Shown in pieces: positions 51,754 through 60,575 of a stretch of DNA of 64,000 nucleotides. Origin of the DNA: Ochrobactrum sp. CGA5 (GTDB lineage Bacteria > Pseudomonadota > Alphaproteobacteria > Rhizobiales > Rhizobiaceae); assembly GCF_006345815.1 (NCBI RefSeq), contig NZ_VCIG01000005.1, positions 496,001-560,000 on the forward strand, read 5' to 3'. The position numbers and the translations under genes are program-made. Numbering within the stretch: the first letter of the stretch is position 1; each line of letters starts with the position of its first letter. The notes under the pieces were generated by a model. That model saw nothing but the letters and a program-made list of their open reading frames with translations, ran no database searches and had not been told where the DNA came from.

Positions 51754-53784
51754 CTATACCGTTGCTCGGGTTTGTTCAGACCGCCGCTCGGTTGAAATAT
51801 TGGCAGCGCAGTCGAATGACTCGACCATAGCAGCGGCATGCGTTAGGTTGCGGATGTCACCAGGTGCGAGATTATGGCCCTCTTGCTTGAGACGTTCACT
51901 CCAAGACATAGCCTTGATCTCACCGGCTGACATATGGTCGGCGATTGGCCCAACTGACCCTACATCTTCCAGCCGACACAGCACCACGCAATCCCAAGAG
52001 ATGGAATTAGCTCTCTTGTGAAGCCCGCCACTGCTGTCGCCATACATCGGCCAAATCCGGACTGGGCGGATGTTTGACACGGCCAGTGCAGAAGCAAGCG
52101 ACTGCCAACCTCGCCCATCAAGGTTCTGGTAGGTGAAAACGATTCTGGCGGCAGGTTTGCAGGTCCGCCGAACCTCGACGAGTGCCTCTGCGAGGCTGTT
52201 ACCAAAAGTCTCCGCGGCGTCGAGCCCGTTGCCGGGTTTAGCGAGTTGTCCCGTAGGAAAGCCCTTGAGGTGCTCCGGGCCGACAATTCCGAGTTTGACC
52301 ATCCATGGCACAAAGAAGTGCCCTAGTTCCGAATATGCGATGTAGTTGAAGTACGGAGGATCGGTAAGGACAAGGTCGACCGACGCGTCAGCAATATGGG
52401 AAAGGTCGCGTGCGTCCTGACAACGAACGTCCCAACTGCCCTGCTCAAACCATCTCACTGCACGTGGTCCGTCGGTGATTGTGGGCTCTGTATCCTCACG
52501 CATCGCCTTTGCAGCCCGCTGCACGGCCCTTACGGCGTTAGGGAACGTACCCCTGCCGTTTTTCTCAAGCCAAGGATTGAGTTCCACAGGCCTCGCAATG
52601 TGACGGTAGGCGCGGATGGAGAACAGCCCGGTCAGACGACGCCAGCCACCAGCATATGCGCACAGCATATTGTTGGTCGTGAGGTGATCGGAAAACGCGA
52701 TCTTCATGGCCTCACCAACCATACCGTCAAGTCTGCCAATCTCCCGCGCCAGTAGGCCCAAGTGTAACTTTTGTCTCGCACCGAACAGGTCGCCGTAGTC
52801 CTCGTAGCCGTACTGGACGAGGCGATTGTCGCTTCGCCGTTCTTTGGGAATTGGCCCTGGTGCCAAAAAATCGGGGTCGCGCCGCAGCTCTGCCTGCAAC
52901 CTAACTTGTGCCGCCTCATAGACGGCAATATCCTTCGCGTTCGCCGCGCGGATCCGCCTATGGGTATTGGGGTACCTTTTCTCAACGCCAGCGGGAATGG
53001 TTTCAACGGCGAAAAGACGGAACCGGGGAGACCTGCCGGTGAATTTGGCAGTATCTATCAGCCGATCCCGTTGACCGCAGCACGGACAGATGGCAGTGCC
53101 ACGATCCAACCGGCCCGAGGTCGGCATGGTCTTCTGTCCACACGCGCAAACATGCCTTTTCCGGGTCATTGTGCGCTCTGTAACCTCTCCGCAATCATCG
53201 CAGATGATCCATTCGCGCTTGGCGTCGTCATTCCAGGCGAGGCGGAAGCTCGGATGAGCGTCAAACGTGTGATTACAACTAGAGCAAGTGTGTTGCTGGA
53301 CCCAAAAGGCGTGTAGAAGTGTCTCCTGCTGTCCCTGTGCATTGGTCGCTTTGTAGTAAGGGGCCAGTTCTGATCCGACTGCCTCCTTAAGTGCGTCGAG
53401 CGTCGAAGTTAGGTCGGGAAGTTTGCTGAGCCGCCCCTGGAAGTTCGATACCACAGCGGCTACGGGCTCGATATCAGTGCCGTTTATGTCAGCGCCCAAT
53501 CGCGATGCTTCTAGAAGCATCACGCCACCACCCATAAAAGGGTCAAGAACAGAAAGTCCCTCGCAGCTCGCCTCGTCGTAGTAGGCTGACCAGAAGTTCC
53601 TATCGGAAGGGGTTGCTGCGGCAACAGCGAGGGACCTAGCTGTGGCCGCGAGCCGGCGAGCGAACCACTTGTGAGACTGGTATGCCGGCCGCGGGCGTAC
53701 GCCCTCCCGTTTCGCGATCTGCGCAATCTCTCCTACTGGTAGGATACCGGCATCCAGCAATGACTGTTTTGGCAGAGTCGTCAT
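51754..53784 (-). CDS. DNA methyltransferase, DUF1156-like, with zinc-ribbon insert
   Basis: A 676-residue amino-methyltransferase expected to modify adenine or cytosine in DNA. The N-terminus RPAYQSHKWFARRLAATAR resembles the DUF1156 region. SAM motif I is LDPFMGGG (residues 80-87) and the catalytic motif IV TDPPY lies at 474-478. Between them, cysteine pairs at 167/170, 195/198, 213/215 and 233/235/236 suggest one or two zinc ribbons. Its ATG overlaps the stop of the nuclease-helicase gene by four bases (ATGA), so the two are made together. In a defence setting it would mark self DNA for the nuclease-helicase partner. No separate restriction subunit is seen. Confidence 0.85.
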   Translation of the reverse strand: MTTLPKQSLLDAGILPVGEIAQIAKREGVRPRPAYQSHKWFARRLAATARSLAVAAATPSDRNFWSAYYDEASCEGLSVLDPFMGGGVMLLEASRLGADINGTDIEPVAAVVSNFQGRLSKLPDLTSTLDALKEAVGSELAPYYKATNAQGQQETLLHAFWVQQHTCSSCNHTFDAHPSFRLAWNDDAKREWIICDDCGEVTERTMTRKRHVCACGQKTMPTSGRLDRGTAICPCCGQRDRLIDTAKFTGRSPRFRLFAVETIPAGVEKRYPNTHRRIRAANAKDIAVYEAAQVRLQAELRRDPDFLAPGPIPKERRSDNRLVQYGYEDYGDLFGARQKLHLGLLAREIGRLDGMVGEAMKIAFSDHLTTNNMLCAYAGGWRRLTGLFSIRAYRHIARPVELNPWLEKNGRGTFPNAVRAVQRAAKAMREDTEPTITDGPRAVRWFEQGSWDVRCQDARDLSHIADASVDLVLTDPPYFNYIAYSELGHFFVPWMVKLGIVGPEHLKGFPTGQLAKPGNGLDAAETFGNSLAEALVEVRRTCKPAARIVFTYQNLDGRGWQSLASALAVSNIRPVRIWPMYGDSSGGLHKRANSISWDCVVLCRLEDVGSVGPIADHMSAGEIKAMSWSERLKQEGHNLAPGDIRNLTHAAAMVESFDCAANISTERRSEQTRATV

Positions 53785-56700
53785 CGCACTCTCAACTCAC
53801 ACTCACCGAGATCCTCGAGCCCCGGCATCGAGAATACCGTTCCGGTACGCAAGAAACCATACACTAGGTGCTTCAGAAGCCGCGAATCTCTTAGCGCCTT
53901 GATGTCCTTGGGAAGATAGTCTGCCAGGCGACGACTAAGGACCACGACCATCTTGGCTTTAGCGCGGGAAACGATAACGTTGAAGCGATTAATATTATAA
54001 AGGAAATCCTCCTCGCTGGCGATCTGATCGCCGTCGCCGAGACCAAAGGAGGCGAACATCGCCACCTTCTCTTGCCCCTGAAAGCGCTCGACGGTGTCCA
54101 CCGAGCGGAAAAGCTCCTCAGCAGTCTCCGCATCAGGTTGCAGCGCCAACATAAGTGACTCTATGACTGCGGACTGCTGTGCCCGGTGGGGTGTGACGAT
54201 ACCGACGCCCTTCTTGAAGAAAGTCGTACCAACAAGAGGTTGGCCCGTTTCTGGATCAATCAGTCGTCCATACAATCCGGCGACGAGGGAGGCGACGAGC
54301 TTAGCTTCACCGTCATTGCGCTGGCTGCTGTACATGTCAGAATGGATCACGGCAGCGAGCGGGTGGTTTGGATCGAGTATCGCCGCAATCTGATCCGACC
54401 AAGGAAGCTCTGGGGGTACCGAGGCCGGTCGAGCGATTGGGACGGGCGTGGAAAGCAGCATCTGCTGATCGGGGAATTTCGACGTCAGGCCGGGATACCC
54501 GGCTATTGAGACGAACTCGATGATCTCTCTGTTTGATCGATAGCTGACATCTAGCATTGTGGGCGCGATGCAGCGGGAACTGCCATCCGGATTGGTCTGA
54601 CCTTGCCGATATTTGCAGAAGAAATCATAGATCGAGCCGACAACATTTTCGGCACCGATCGGTGGATCAATTGGGTGAATGGGTGCCATCTGTAGGTCGT
54701 CGCCAACCACGGTCACGTTAGCACCTTCAGCCAAGACGCTGAACGCTACGGAAGCATGAGCGACGTCCATCTGCGACGCTTCGTCGATCAACAAATAGTC
54801 GATGAAGGACTGAGGATCGTCCTTGTCGCGCAGCCGGCTCAGCTTGCCCAGTTGCTGGGCCGTTGCTCCGATTATGGTCGTACCGCCATTTTCGAGCCGA
54901 GACAGTAGTTCCTGTGCACTGACTTCCCGGACCTCGGTCGCGATGACAAACTCGCGAAGGATCGGATCTATTCCGACCTCGGAAGTGTCCGGTGACTTCA
55001 GTCGAGCAAACAGGATGTCTTGTCCTATAAGCCGTTCGGGCAACTTACGCATTACATTGTCGACGGCAACCCAGGTAGGGCCGGTGATAGCAATGCGGAT
55101 ACTTCGCCCCTCGCTGCGGGCCTGGGCGATCAGTGCCACAAGCAATGCTGCCGATGTCTCGCTCTTTCCAGTGCCGGGAGGCCCCCAAAGCAAGCTTAGC
55201 CGCCGTGTCAGGCCATTTTTGATCGCCGTCACCTGAGACGGATTTTTTCTGACCAGTGCCGGAAGCGTGCCGAGACCGACATTGACGTCCTTTTCGACAG
55301 GACGCGCAAGAATGTCCGCCTGCCAGATGAATGGGACGGCTGCATTGCCGGTTTCCTTGATACGAGGTGCCGCGCGCCCGGAGCGTATGACCCGCCTTGC
55401 ATCGATGAGCGGGTCGTCAATGGAAATCTGGGGCACACCGATCGTGCTCAGAGCTGGCCGCAACCGAGGTCCAACGAAATAATCAATGTGAAGCGGATCG
55501 ATAATGCCATATTGTACCTTTCCTGCGTCCACCTCAAACGTCAGGTCGAAAATTCCGTAATGGACCATGCGGTGAAGGATTTCATCGGCAGCGACAACCA
55601 CCACACGACGGACGCGGTCGAACCTGATTATCGAGATCTTGCAGGCTTTCCGTAACTTCTGGCGGAGACGCCAGTCGGGAATATGTTGTCTCATGTTCGG
55701 GAAGGTGTTTGCCAGCTTGGCGAGCGTCCAATGCTGCATGTGCAGACTGTCTTCGGGCATTAAAGACAGATTGAACTCCCCCTCCTTGACTTTGGCTTCA
55801 GTAGACCGTTCCGACATTTCGAAAACCCACACGGTATCATCCGAGACCAAGTCGCCAAGTCGTTGTCGCTGCAATTCCTGTTTTCTGGCGTCGTCTTCGA
55901 GGCGCCGAACAAGTCGGACGCTCTGGAAACGCGCCTCCCGCTCAAACGGCGGCGTAGCCATTAGCAGATCAACCTCTAATGTCTGGGCCGCATCCATCAA
56001 TCGAGCGTGCTGGTAGATGACCTGCAAGTCTTGAGCTACCGCAGACAGCCTGTCGCCGCCTCCAAACACCCGGTCTATTGAGGGGGCTTCGGCGGTCAGC
56101 TTGGTATCGTCGGCTTTTTCTAAGTCGTATCGGAGCCGGTTCACCACCGACAACGTCGCACCGAGGCGCTGGCGCACAACACGACGAAGCTCTTCCTGGA
56201 AGTCATCCGGTGTCTGGTCCTTAAACGGGCTCTTATTCCCGGCCCATACCTCATGACCGCGCTCGGAGGGAATCTGATCCGAGAGCGGATCGGCGAAGAA
56301 TGGATGCTGTCGATAGTCGAAGACCTTTCGGTCAGCTGCCACGGGTATGCGGTAGGCATTGGCGATGAAGCCTTGACTGTAGTGGTATGGTATGTCGGCA
56401 GCGAGCAATCGCACCATTTCGCTGACGATAGTTATTGGCGAGTTCCGCTCGACGTTTTCGGCCTCCTGCACTACCTCTTCGGGCGGAAATATCCAGGCCA
56501 TTGGTGAGAGGTCAGCCCCCCGCTTGTTCTTGTCCACGGGCGCGCTTCGGATCAACTCGAGATGACGCCCCATCATCCGGCAGAGTTGCTCGAAATTGAG
56601 CATGTCCCATAAGTAAAACTGGATTGAGGGCTTGTACTTGGCTTCGCCGGCGATCTCGTTCCGAGCGTTAGCTACCTGGTCGCGGAAGTCGAGTACCTTG

Positions 56701-58202
56701 TCGCGAAGGCGAGTGAGGAAATCAAGGAAAACCTCACCTTCGGCGCGGACGGTCTTGTCAGATACCAGTCGCGCTTGGTCCCAGCGCTCGAACTGGCCAT
56801 CTACAAGTACCTTGCCCCCTGCCGTCCGCACCACTTCCCCGGTTTTCGGATCGCGCCTGACCGACTTCGGGATAAAGGCTTCGATCTGGCAACCCAGAGC
56901 GAAACTGATCCCTGTTGAGACATCAAAGTCCGCCGAAAGGGCAACACGAACATCGCTGAAGCGTGGCATGATCGCCGAAGTACCCGTGCGGTCAGGCAGC
57001 CGCGCTTCCCCATGATTTTGAAGAGCACTAGCTCTCGCTTGAACTATATGTCGCGTCGCTCTTAGATTCTGGTGCGATTCGAACACGCGGCTGCCCGGCG
57101 ATAGGTTTGCCAAGTCATCGATCTTCTTGACGTCAGCGGATGAAAGCTTTCCGCTCGCGCCTTCCGAGAGGCCCGCGATACGGCTCAAGTGCTTCTCCCG
57201 CTCCGCCGTCGGCGAACAGTACCTTTGGTCGATGCTATCGAGTTCCTTGCCCGATCGAGTCCAAGGCAAGCCGAGATAGTCGCAGCCAATGCAACGGCTG
57301 CTGATATGCAGCGGCAGATCTCGCCAGTCGCTCAGGGAGATCACCTCGCGAAGGTCATGGGCTAAAAAGCGAACGACACGACCGAGCACGACCTCAGCTG
57401 GCATTTCTTCGAGATCCGTCTTGAATCGCTCATAGTATGCTGTCCTGTCCCGAACCAGTGAGCCGCGCCTAAGTTCTTCTGCTTCGAGTTGGCGAATGGC
57501 TGAACCCTCATGCGAACCAGGCCAAATAGCCGCGTCGGCCAGCACCACAAAATGGTCGGTGCGCTGGTTATCAATCAGCCATCCAGCAAGGGTCATGCCA
57601 TAGTAGGCTAGCTCGGCGAAATGGGCAGGAGATGGCTGTTCGGAAAGCTTGATGTCGATGATCCGCAAACCGATCCGAAGGTCTTCCGGGCCTATTTCGA
57701 CAACTCTGCCACCTGCATCAACAATACGCCTGGAACTCCCTGTCGGCGCCATCGATAAAAGAATGTCAGGTCGGTTCGAGCCGAAACTCAATGATACTTC
57801 CTGCCCGCCCGAAACTAGATCTGTGAGGCTGTGCTCCGCAACAAAGCTATCCGAGACCTCATACAAGACTTCGAATGCAAAATGCCCAGGTGTTCGTAAA
57901 TGCTCCAGCGCTGTTTCAAGCGGAAGGTCTTCGAATGCTTGCTCCTCCTCTCGCACATACGCCTTTGGAGAGCCATGTCGGACAGCATCGGTCCCGAAAA
58001 TGTCGGTGATCGTAAAGTAACACTCGCGCTCGTAGGTTCGCCCTTGGTCGGCAATAAGCTGCAACCCTGGGCGACCTGTGTCCTTTTCTGGGGCATCCGC
58101 ATGCCGACGCGCATCGGCTCCAGCATATAGATCGAGGCGAAGCCGACGGCGACATTCGCCACGTATATATTTGGAGATTGCCCCTTTTGATAAGCGATAC
58201 AC
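53781..58202 (-). CDS. RecB/Cas4-like nuclease fused to Dna2/Upf1-type SF1 helicase
   Basis: A 1473-residue protein. The N-terminal part looks like a PD-(D/E)XK nuclease of the RecB/Cas4/TM0106 type: Cys17 in RGECRRRLRLDLY, RPDILLS (Asp146), IIDIKLSEQ (Asp183, Lys185), AELAYYGMTLAGW, then Cys304, Cys307 and Cys329. Four such cysteines bind an Fe-S cluster in Cas4, AddB and Dna2. A long middle region (about 350-1000) is unrecognised. The C-terminal SF1B helicase has Walker A GPPGTGKS (1007-1014), Walker B IDEAS (from 1139), GDDLQMAP (1167), TVERFQGQEK (about 1370) and NRFNVIVSRAK (about 1405). The start is GTG with GAGGGG upstream. Overlaps the methyltransferase gene. Confidence 0.85.
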   Translation of the reverse strand: MYRLSKGAISKYIRGECRRRLRLDLYAGADARRHADAPEKDTGRPGLQLIADQGRTYERECYFTITDIFGTDAVRHGSPKAYVREEEQAFEDLPLETALEHLRTPGHFAFEVLYEVSDSFVAEHSLTDLVSGGQEVSLSFGSNRPDILLSMAPTGSSRRIVDAGGRVVEIGPEDLRIGLRIIDIKLSEQPSPAHFAELAYYGMTLAGWLIDNQRTDHFVVLADAAIWPGSHEGSAIRQLEAEELRRGSLVRDRTAYYERFKTDLEEMPAEVVLGRVVRFLAHDLREVISLSDWRDLPLHISSRCIGCDYLGLPWTRSGKELDSIDQRYCSPTAEREKHLSRIAGLSEGASGKLSSADVKKIDDLANLSPGSRVFESHQNLRATRHIVQARASALQNHGEARLPDRTGTSAIMPRFSDVRVALSADFDVSTGISFALGCQIEAFIPKSVRRDPKTGEVVRTAGGKVLVDGQFERWDQARLVSDKTVRAEGEVFLDFLTRLRDKVLDFRDQVANARNEIAGEAKYKPSIQFYLWDMLNFEQLCRMMGRHLELIRSAPVDKNKRGADLSPMAWIFPPEEVVQEAENVERNSPITIVSEMVRLLAADIPYHYSQGFIANAYRIPVAADRKVFDYRQHPFFADPLSDQIPSERGHEVWAGNKSPFKDQTPDDFQEELRRVVRQRLGATLSVVNRLRYDLEKADDTKLTAEAPSIDRVFGGGDRLSAVAQDLQVIYQHARLMDAAQTLEVDLLMATPPFEREARFQSVRLVRRLEDDARKQELQRQRLGDLVSDDTVWVFEMSERSTEAKVKEGEFNLSLMPEDSLHMQHWTLAKLANTFPNMRQHIPDWRLRQKLRKACKISIIRFDRVRRVVVVAADEILHRMVHYGIFDLTFEVDAGKVQYGIIDPLHIDYFVGPRLRPALSTIGVPQISIDDPLIDARRVIRSGRAAPRIKETGNAAVPFIWQADILARPVEKDVNVGLGTLPALVRKNPSQVTAIKNGLTRRLSLLWGPPGTGKSETSAALLVALIAQARSEGRSIRIAITGPTWVAVDNVMRKLPERLIGQDILFARLKSPDTSEVGIDPILREFVIATEVREVSAQELLSRLENGGTTIIGATAQQLGKLSRLRDKDDPQSFIDYLLIDEASQMDVAHASVAFSVLAEGANVTVVGDDLQMAPIHPIDPPIGAENVVGSIYDFFCKYRQGQTNPDGSSRCIAPTMLDVSYRSNREIIEFVSIAGYPGLTSKFPDQQMLLSTPVPIARPASVPPELPWSDQIAAILDPNHPLAAVIHSDMYSSQRNDGEAKLVASLVAGLYGRLIDPETGQPLVGTTFFKKGVGIVTPHRAQQSAVIESLMLALQPDAETAEELFRSVDTVERFQGQEKVAMFASFGLGDGDQIASEEDFLYNINRFNVIVSRAKAKMVVVLSRRLADYLPKDIKALRDSRLLKHLVYGFLRTGTVFSMPGLEDLGECELRVR

Positions 58203-58773
58203 CGGCTTCCCCTCTCAAGCGGCTATGGTATAAGAATAAAGTCCCTGCTGGTAACGTTCAAGGCAACCCCAGGAAACGTTGACGCACCAAATTCTTCTTG
58301 TGCTAGCTGGAGTGCTGGTCAAGACAACCTCCGCGTTCGAATCTCTTTGATTACTCTCGACATCAACATATTGTGCTGTGATCCATGAGTATAGGCGGCA
58401 AAATCGCATAATCGGCGGCGATATGGCGGCCGGAAGGCGATGAAATCGAGAATTACGTCGACTCCATAGCCCTCTAGATTGAGGCGCGAGCGAATAGCTT
58501 CGATGGGGTGGGAGCCCGTCAAGCATGCTCTAGGCTGCTGCATCGGGACAGCGGCCTGTCATCTGGCTTACGGCCCTCGTCGCCAACACAACTATATTTG
58601 TCGCAGGGAGGCTAGCTGAGCAGCAGCCAAAGTTAGATTGCCGATGTTCTGTGCTACGAGCTCAGTAGGTAGTTTCGTTGCGGAAATGTTCTGTCTTCTC
58701 TATACAGCAACAGAGACAGTGAATTCCACACAGATGATTGGTTCACCATCATTTCCGGTTTCGCGAGGGGCGA
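58203..58773. other. Divergent promoter region, no supported gene
   Basis: About 570 bases between the divergent nuclease-helicase and PIN genes. Several short frames exist but none has a start signal or a recognisable product. It should carry both promoters; its length leaves room for a small RNA or regulator site. Confidence 0.4.
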
Positions 58774-60459
58774 ATGGAGCATGTGTTTGTAGCCGATACG
58801 AATCTCTTCTTCGAGTGCATGCGCCTAGAAGAGCTTCCTTGGTCTGACCTGGCCGTAGACCCGGTTGTTATCGCATTGACCAAACCGGTTTTGGCGGAGA
58901 TCGACAAGCACAAGAATGGTGGCGGCAGAACGCGCAAGCGGGCAATCGAGATTTCGGGGCGCATACGTGGAATGCTTGCGGCTCTTCCGCCGGAAATCGT
59001 TATTCAGGAAGCCACACCACGCGTCCTACTCCGGCTGATGCCCATCGTCCAGCCCGCCCCCGAACTCGCCAGCTCACTTGACTACGGCATCAATGACGAC
59101 CGGATCGTCGGTACTGTCGCCACCCTTTCGAAGGATGAAACATTCGCCTCCGTCAAGTTGCTCACAGATGACAGTGTTGCGGCATCCACCGCACAGGGTC
59201 TTGGGGTTTCCTTCTTTCTGATCCCAGAGAGTTGGAAGCGACCGCCGGAACAGACAACCGAAGCAAAGCGCATCAGGGAGCTGGAAAAAGAAATATCGAT
59301 CTATAGATCGCAGGAGCCTGTCATTAGCATCGCGAACGCCTCAGACAAGGCAGCTTCTGCTAATGTGGTTCGCCGAGTCGCTTTGGCACTTGAGCCCACC
59401 GAAATTGACCGACTGATCGACAAACTAAAAGTGTGTCACCCCCCAACGGAGGATTTCGCTGCTCCGAAACCCGAGATTCAGGCCGATGGAACCGAAATTT
59501 CCTACGAGGCGCCGGATGCTGAAGCGATCGGGAAATACTCTTCGGAAGCCTACCCAAAATGGATCGACGCCTGCCGCTCAATCTTTGAATCGCTGCATAA
59601 GGGCCGCGTCGAACCCGAGGCCAAAGTGGCTCTAACATTTGGGGTTGCCAACGGTGGAACGCGACCGGCCTTGAAGATGCGCGTGTCGTTTGAGGCTGTC
59701 GGCAACATCGATTTGAGACGTGACGCAGATGATTCAGTTGATCACGAGGATCGAAATGACGACGACGGGCAACCCGAACTTCCTCCGATTCCTAGGCTGC
59801 CCGCACCGCCTATTGCGCCAGCGGTTCGACGCATCGTGAAACGGTCGCCTTCTGCGGCGAAAGGCGTTGACATCGCTACACTGAGAATGCCCGGCAGTGG
59901 TCTGAGGATCTCTGAGCTGGAGAAGGCTTCGCGCGGAGTGATGAGCGGTCTCGGTCCCCAAATGGCGGCAATGCGTAGCGCCCAGTCGATGTTTGACAAC
60001 CTTCACGCCAGAGGAGCGCTCGCTGACCTAGCGCGTGGCATAGGGCCAATGTCGGACTTCATGAAAATGGCAGAGGAGCATGACCGCCTGCATAGATCGC
60101 TTATTCAACCCACCGGCATTGCTAGGCCAACATATATCGATGACCCAGCTTTCCGTATGCCGTTGATGCCGGAGAAGCACGATCCGGAGGGATTTTACTA
60201 CGATCGGTGGCCAAAAGGGAAGCCGACCAAGCGTGGCGCTCTGACTTGTGATCTGTTCCGCCATCAGCGCGGAGAGGAGTTTTTCGAGATCGAGGTACTG
60301 TTTCCTGACGATGGAGACGTCACTGGCGCAGTGCGGTGTACAGTCGAAGCCGAAAACCTCACTAAACCGGTGGAGCTCCTGATCCCTCTCAGCAGAAAGA
60401 TTGAAGCCTACAATCTCATGGTGATCGCGGATGAGATGGTCGAACACTGCGGCCGCTAG
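58774..60459 (+). CDS. PIN-domain protein with long C-terminal region
   Basis: A 561-residue protein. The N-terminal 150 residues form a PIN-type nuclease domain: MEHVFVADTNLFFECM (first Asp), TKPVLAEIDKHK (Glu), LDYGINDDRIVGTVATL (Asp pair) and KLLTDDSVAASTAQG (last Asp), i.e. a full acidic set for metal-dependent RNase activity. A coiled segment (AKRIRELEKEISIYRS) follows, then an unrecognised region with a proline-rich link near residue 355 and a conserved-looking C-terminus (YYDRWPKGKPTKRGA). The ATG at 58774 follows GAGGGG; a TTG 12 codons upstream lacks a site. Divergent from the nuclease-helicase, convergent with the UvrD-like gene. No paired antitoxin gene is present. Confidence 0.8.
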   Translation: MEHVFVADTNLFFECMRLEELPWSDLAVDPVVIALTKPVLAEIDKHKNGGGRTRKRAIEISGRIRGMLAALPPEIVIQEATPRVLLRLMPIVQPAPELASSLDYGINDDRIVGTVATLSKDETFASVKLLTDDSVAASTAQGLGVSFFLIPESWKRPPEQTTEAKRIRELEKEISIYRSQEPVISIANASDKAASANVVRRVALALEPTEIDRLIDKLKVCHPPTEDFAAPKPEIQADGTEISYEAPDAEAIGKYSSEAYPKWIDACRSIFESLHKGRVEPEAKVALTFGVANGGTRPALKMRVSFEAVGNIDLRRDADDSVDHEDRNDDDGQPELPPIPRLPAPPIAPAVRRIVKRSPSAAKGVDIATLRMPGSGLRISELEKASRGVMSGLGPQMAAMRSAQSMFDNLHARGALADLARGIGPMSDFMKMAEEHDRLHRSLIQPTGIARPTYIDDPAFRMPLMPEKHDPEGFYYDRWPKGKPTKRGALTCDLFRHQRGEEFFEIEVLFPDDGDVTGAVRCTVEAENLTKPVELLIPLSRKIEAYNLMVIADEMVEHCGR

Positions 60460-60575
60460 ATAGCCCCTTATCTTCTCTAGTTGCTGAACGGGCTTCGGCA
60501 GCAACACGCCTACAGTCAATCAGGCCATTCGGAGTTTGTCGGCTAGAATTTGTGTACTTGAGTAGCCTGACAAGC

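Noticed and set aside
53781-58202. Nuclease-helicase as a housekeeping AddAB or RecBCD part
   Set aside because: The helicase motifs are of the Dna2/Upf1 type (SF1B) with the nuclease at the N-terminus, unlike AddA/RecB, and it is coupled to a methyltransferase.
58215-58543. Two short minus-strand frames between the nuclease-helicase and PIN genes
   Set aside because: No ribosome binding site, no recognisable product, and they overlap each other in different frames.
58774-60459. PIN protein as a VapC toxin of a toxin-antitoxin pair
   Set aside because: It is four times longer than VapC and has no small antitoxin gene directly upstream.
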